NCBI GenBank assembly: GCA_035493955.1
Contig: DATJHI010000006.1
Coordinates: 186,001-250,000 of the forward strand
DNA from: NCED01 sp035493955
Lineage (GTDB): Bacteria; Pseudomonadota; Alphaproteobacteria; Caulobacterales; Caulobacteraceae
Reading direction: 5' to 3'
Length of the DNA stretch: 64,000 nt
Shown here: piece after piece, positions 61,290-64,000 of the stretch
Numbering within the stretch: the first letter of the stretch is position 1
How the letters are laid out: every line of letters begins with the position of its first letter
Made by a program: the position numbers and the translations under genes
The notes under the pieces: generated by a model
Databases searched by the model: none
Seen by the model: only the letters and a program-made list of their open reading frames with translations
What the model was told of the DNA's origin: nothing

Positions 61290-63350
61290 TCAGTACCGGG
61301 CCCGCACGCTGACGTAGTAGCTGCGGCCCGGCTCCGGGAAGCCGTCGACGAGCTGGTAGTTGTCGTCGAACAGGTTCCGCCCGCCGACGCCGAGCTGGAC
61401 CCGTTCGGTCAGGTCGTAGTCCACCCTCAGGTTGGCCTGGGCGTAGGCCCCGGTGCGGTAGTAGCGCGTGCCGGCGCTGTTGACCGTCCAGCGGTCCGAG
61501 GCGAGGTCTAGGTTCGGCAGCACGTGCAGGCGCGGGACCGGCGTCCATTCCGCATAGACGAAGCCCTTGTGGGTCGGCACGTCGGTCGGGCGGAAGGCGG
61601 CGTTGGTCGGGTCGCTCAGCTGGCGGTGGGTGTAGGTGTAGTTGGCGCCCACCGACAGGGTCGGCGTGAGCCTGGCCGAGGCCGACAGCTCCAGCCCGTA
61701 ATATTCGCCGTGGCCGAGGTTGCGGCTCTGGGTCACCGCATTGGGGGTGCAGACCCCTGCCGAGTTGCAGGTGGTGAAGACGAAGGGGAAGTTGACGATG
61801 GTGTTGGTCAACTCCGACAGGAAGATCGCGCCCTCGGTGTGGACCACGCCGAAGTTGCGCGAGCCGCCCAGCTCCCAGTTGACCGCCCGCTCGGGCTTGA
61901 GGCTGGCGTTGGAGACCGCGCCGCCGAACCGCGACGAGAACCGCTCGAACAGGGTCGGGAAGCGGGCGCGGTCCGAGATCGAGAAATGCAGCTCGTTGTC
62001 GGCGTTCGGCCGCCAGCTGACCTTGCCCTGGCCGTTCAGGGCGTGGCTGTCGTGCAGCGGATAGACCACGAAATTGGGGGCGACATAATCCTCCGCGCGC
62101 TTCAGGTCCCGCCAGTCGTAGCCGGCGCCCGCCGTGAAGATCACCGTCGGCGAGATGACGAGAACGTTCTCCAGGGCGAAACTGTAGGTGTCTTCGATCG
62201 AGGTCTGGCGCGGCTCGGTGACGCCGCTGGGGAAGCTCTGCTGCCACTCGACATGCTTGTCGCGGCGGTAGCTGAAGGCGGCGCTGAGGGTGTCGGCGGC
62301 GGACGCCTTGAACGACAGCTGGGCCTCGCCGCCGTGGGCTTCGTCGGCATAGTAGCTGTTGAAGGCCTTGCCGAGGGTCTGGGTGTTCTCGTTGCGGTTG
62401 TCGAACGAGCGCAGCAGGTTGTCGAAGCTGTTGCGATAGACCTTGGTCTTCAGCGTCGCCCGGTCGCCGAGCGCGGTGGTCGACAGGAAATACAGGCTGT
62501 CGATATTCCAGTAGGGCCAAGTCCAGAACCGCTGGATCGACAGGGGGTCGACGGTGCTGAGCGGGGCGCGCTTGTTCCCCTCCTGCCTGGTGTAGCTCAG
62601 CGAATATTCGTCGGCGCCATCGGGAGTGAACCCCGCCTTCAAGTTCAGCCGCCAGTCGCCGGTGTGGGTCAGGTCCCGGCGGCCGCCGTCCTCGGTGGCG
62701 GTGGGGACGAAGTCGCCGGACAGGTCTGTGTGGTCCGTGAGGCTGCGGGTGTAGCTGCCCTGGGCGTACCAGCGGTCGTGCTTGGTCCCGAGCAGGCTGA
62801 ACACACTGTAGCCGTTGAAGTCGGCCTCACGTCCCAGGTTGAGCGTGGCGCTCGCCTCGGCCTCGACCTCCTTGGTCGGCTCGCGGGTGACCAGATTGAT
62901 CGCCCCGCCCATGCCGTCGGGGCCGTCCAGCACCGAAACGTAACCCTTGGCCACCTGGATCTCCGCGATGTCGGAGGTGAGGAAACGGCCGTAGTCGAGG
63001 CGGTTGTCGGCGGGCAGGAACACCCGCACGCCATCGATCAGCAGCGGGACCTGGAAGCGGTTGAAACCGCGCACCGAAACCACCCGCTCGTTGCGCGAGC
63101 CGCCGGTGTTGGACGAGGACACGCCCGGGATCAGGTTGACCGCCTCGTCCAGGGTCGGACGATTGAAGGCGTAGATGGCTTCCGACGACAGGGTGTTGGA
63201 ATCGACCGCCAGCCCCTCGACCTTGGAGGTGGCGACGATGATCTCGCCGAGATCGAAGGCCTTGCCCGCGTCGGCGCCGGCTTCGGCGGCGAGAGCCGCG
63301 CTGCAGGCGAACATCGACGACGCGCCGAAGAGCGCAACGATCAAACGCAT
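61290..63350 (-). CDS. TonB-dependent receptor, possibly for molybdate or another oxyanion
   Basis: 686 residues. Signal peptide (MRLIVALFGASSMFACSAALAAE), plug domain with NRPTLDEAVNLIPGVSSSN, RVVSVRGFNRFQVPLLIDGVRVFLP and GPDGMGGAINLVTREPT, then a 22-stranded barrel ending YVSVRARY. It is not siderophore-linked by context. It is divergent from modA, and the only dyad in the spacer is a ModE-type repeat 39 bases from its start codon, which suggests molybdenum control. The real substrate is unknown. Confidence 0.88.
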   Translation of the reverse strand: MRLIVALFGASSMFACSAALAAEAGADAGKAFDLGEIIVATSKVEGLAVDSNTLSSEAIYAFNRPTLDEAVNLIPGVSSSNTGGSRNERVVSVRGFNRFQVPLLIDGVRVFLPADNRLDYGRFLTSDIAEIQVAKGYVSVLDGPDGMGGAINLVTREPTKEVEAEASATLNLGREADFNGYSVFSLLGTKHDRWYAQGSYTRSLTDHTDLSGDFVPTATEDGGRRDLTHTGDWRLNLKAGFTPDGADEYSLSYTRQEGNKRAPLSTVDPLSIQRFWTWPYWNIDSLYFLSTTALGDRATLKTKVYRNSFDNLLRSFDNRNENTQTLGKAFNSYYADEAHGGEAQLSFKASAADTLSAAFSYRRDKHVEWQQSFPSGVTEPRQTSIEDTYSFALENVLVISPTVIFTAGAGYDWRDLKRAEDYVAPNFVVYPLHDSHALNGQGKVSWRPNADNELHFSISDRARFPTLFERFSSRFGGAVSNASLKPERAVNWELGGSRNFGVVHTEGAIFLSELTNTIVNFPFVFTTCNSAGVCTPNAVTQSRNLGHGEYYGLELSASARLTPTLSVGANYTYTHRQLSDPTNAAFRPTDVPTHKGFVYAEWTPVPRLHVLPNLDLASDRWTVNSAGTRYYRTGAYAQANLRVDYDLTERVQLGVGGRNLFDDNYQLVDGFPEPGRSYYVSVRARY

Positions 63351-63389
63351 GGACAGTCCCCCGAGTGGTGGCCTTACGGCCGTTTCCGC

Positions 63390-63413
63390 CGCTATATAGT
63401 CGAGTATATAGCG
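63390..63413. promoter_or_regulatory. ModE-type molybdenum box between a TonB receptor and modA
   Basis: CGCTATATA, six bases, TATATAGCG: a perfect 9-bp inverted repeat with spacing and sequence of the ModE-binding consensus known from molybdate transport operons. It lies between a TonB receptor gene reading left and modA reading right. Confidence 0.8.
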
Positions 63414-63430
63414 AGTCCACGGAGGATCGG

Positions 63431-63541
63431 ATGCGGCTCTGGATCGTGCTGGCGGCGAGCGCCGTCGTCTTTGGCCCTGTGGCGGCGAAGGCGCAGGAAC
63501 AGCCGGCCGACGCCACTGGAGGGCAAGACCATGATCGACCG
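63431..63541 (+). pseudogene. Signal-peptide reading frame just ahead of modA, possible remnant
   Basis: GGAGGA at 63421-63426 precedes an ATG at 63431 that encodes MRLWIVLAASAVVFGPVAA, KAQEQPADATGGQDH, a convincing signal peptide and short mature start. The frame then runs straight through modA in another phase with an Arg/Gly-rich nonsense-like product and no stop before the window edge. Either a small secreted gene lost its end, or this is an upstream leader. The end coordinate here marks only the plausible part. Confidence 0.35.
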
Positions 63542-64000
63542 TTTACGCCATATCCTGAGCCTGGTCCTCGCCTGCGGCGTGCTGGTCGGCGCCGGCCCTG
63601 CCCTGGCGGCGCAGACCCAGGTAGCGGTGGCGGCCAATTTCGCCGAGCCGGCCAAGGCGATCGCCGAGGCCTTCGCCGCGGCGACCGGCCACAAGGCGAC
63701 CCTCAGCGTCGGGGCGTCGGGGACCTTCTATACCCAGATCACCCAGGGGGCGCCGTTCGAGGTGCTGTTGTCGGCCGACGCAGAGCGGCCGACCCGGCTG
63801 GAGCAGGAGGGGCTGGGCGTCCCCGGCACGCGCTTCACCTACGCCGTCGGCCGGCTGGTGCTCTATTCCAAGACCCCCGGCCTGGTGGACGGGGCCGGGG
63901 CGGTGCTGAAGTCGGACCGGTTCCAGAAACTGGCCATCGCCGACCCCGCGGCCGCCCCCTATGGCGCAGCGGCGATCGAAACCCTGAAGACGCTCGGCCT
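63531..64000 (+). CDS. modA: Molybdate ABC transporter substrate-binding protein ModA (partial, cut by the window end)
   Basis: From the ATG at 63531 (GGAGGG seven bases upstream) a signal peptide (ILSLVLACGVLVGAGPALAA) precedes the ModA fold: QVAVAANFAEPAKAIAEAF, ATLSVGASGTFYTQITQGAPFEVLLSADAERPTRLEQEG, YAVGRLVLYSK and LAIADPAAAPYGAAAIE. These contain the oxyanion-binding residues of the family. Periplasmic receptor for molybdate and tungstate. The window ends about two thirds of the way through; modB and modC probably follow. Confidence 0.93.
   Translation, partial: MIDRLRHILSLVLACGVLVGAGPALAAQTQVAVAANFAEPAKAIAEAFAAATGHKATLSVGASGTFYTQITQGAPFEVLLSADAERPTRLEQEGLGVPGTRFTYAVGRLVLYSKTPGLVDGAGAVLKSDRFQKLAIADPAAAPYGAAAIETLKTLG

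Overview
The window is very GC-rich, densely packed bacterial chromosome. It looks alphaproteobacterial, most likely order Caulobacterales (a Phenylobacterium- or Caulobacter-like organism). Support: extreme G/C third positions, GTG/TTG starts, many ATGA-type translational overlaps, large TonB-dependent receptors, the PadR/DUF2218, EgtB/EgtD and TamA/TamB gene sets, and a TTAA-N7-TTAA motif of the CtrA cell-cycle regulator type. No rRNA, tRNA, CRISPR array, transposase, integrase or phage gene was found. Genus assignment is inference.

Layout. 1-3.7 kb: polyphosphate kinase overlapping a Ppx/GppA phosphatase. 3.7-6.7 kb: a Tam41-like nucleotidyltransferase translationally coupled to a diacylglycerol-kinase-family lipid kinase, then a SnoaL-like and a DUF2141 protein. 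6.9-9.9 kb: a tight three-gene operon of an LptF/LptG-type permease, a GNAT-fold acyltransferase and a MobA-like nucleotidyltransferase, probably for an envelope lipid and possibly sphingolipid related. 9.9-18.2 kb: Crp/Fnr regulator, thiolase, a cupin/JmjC-like oxygenase paired with a CelD/BcsL acyltransferase, lipoproteins, a second 2-oxoglutarate oxygenase, thioredoxin, a K+ channel, and a small gene behind CtrA-like and DnaA-like sites. 18.2-30.9 kb: small-molecule and stress genes (ArsC-like, three GSTs, MarR/VOC, two FAD enzymes, LysR with a leaderless binding-protein-fold protein, EVE, ArsR/SRPBCC).

31-42 kb is mostly housekeeping on the minus strand: egtB-egtD for ergothioneine, guaB and guaA with MAPEG and RsmB-type genes between them, a methyltransferase, rlmE coupled to a second Ppx/GppA gene, then hspQ and an isochorismatase-fold protein. 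42-48 kb is tamA-tamB, the outer-membrane translocation and assembly module. 48-52 kb holds DUF1993, an aminotransferase, a His-rich PadR regulator with DUF2218, and a VanY-like peptidase.

52-64 kb is dominated by transport: a large TonB-dependent receptor, the cysT-cysW-cysA sulfate importer without a binding-protein gene beside it, a coupled RidA/GDPD/acyltransferase operon, and a second TonB-dependent receptor divergent from modA, which runs off the window. A perfect ModE-type inverted repeat lies between that receptor and modA, suggesting that molybdate supply controls an outer-membrane transporter.

The observations most worth following up are the ModE-box/TonB receptor/modA arrangement, the LptFG-GNAT-nucleotidyltransferase operon, the Tam41-like/lipid kinase pair, and the His-rich PadR switch with its operator.
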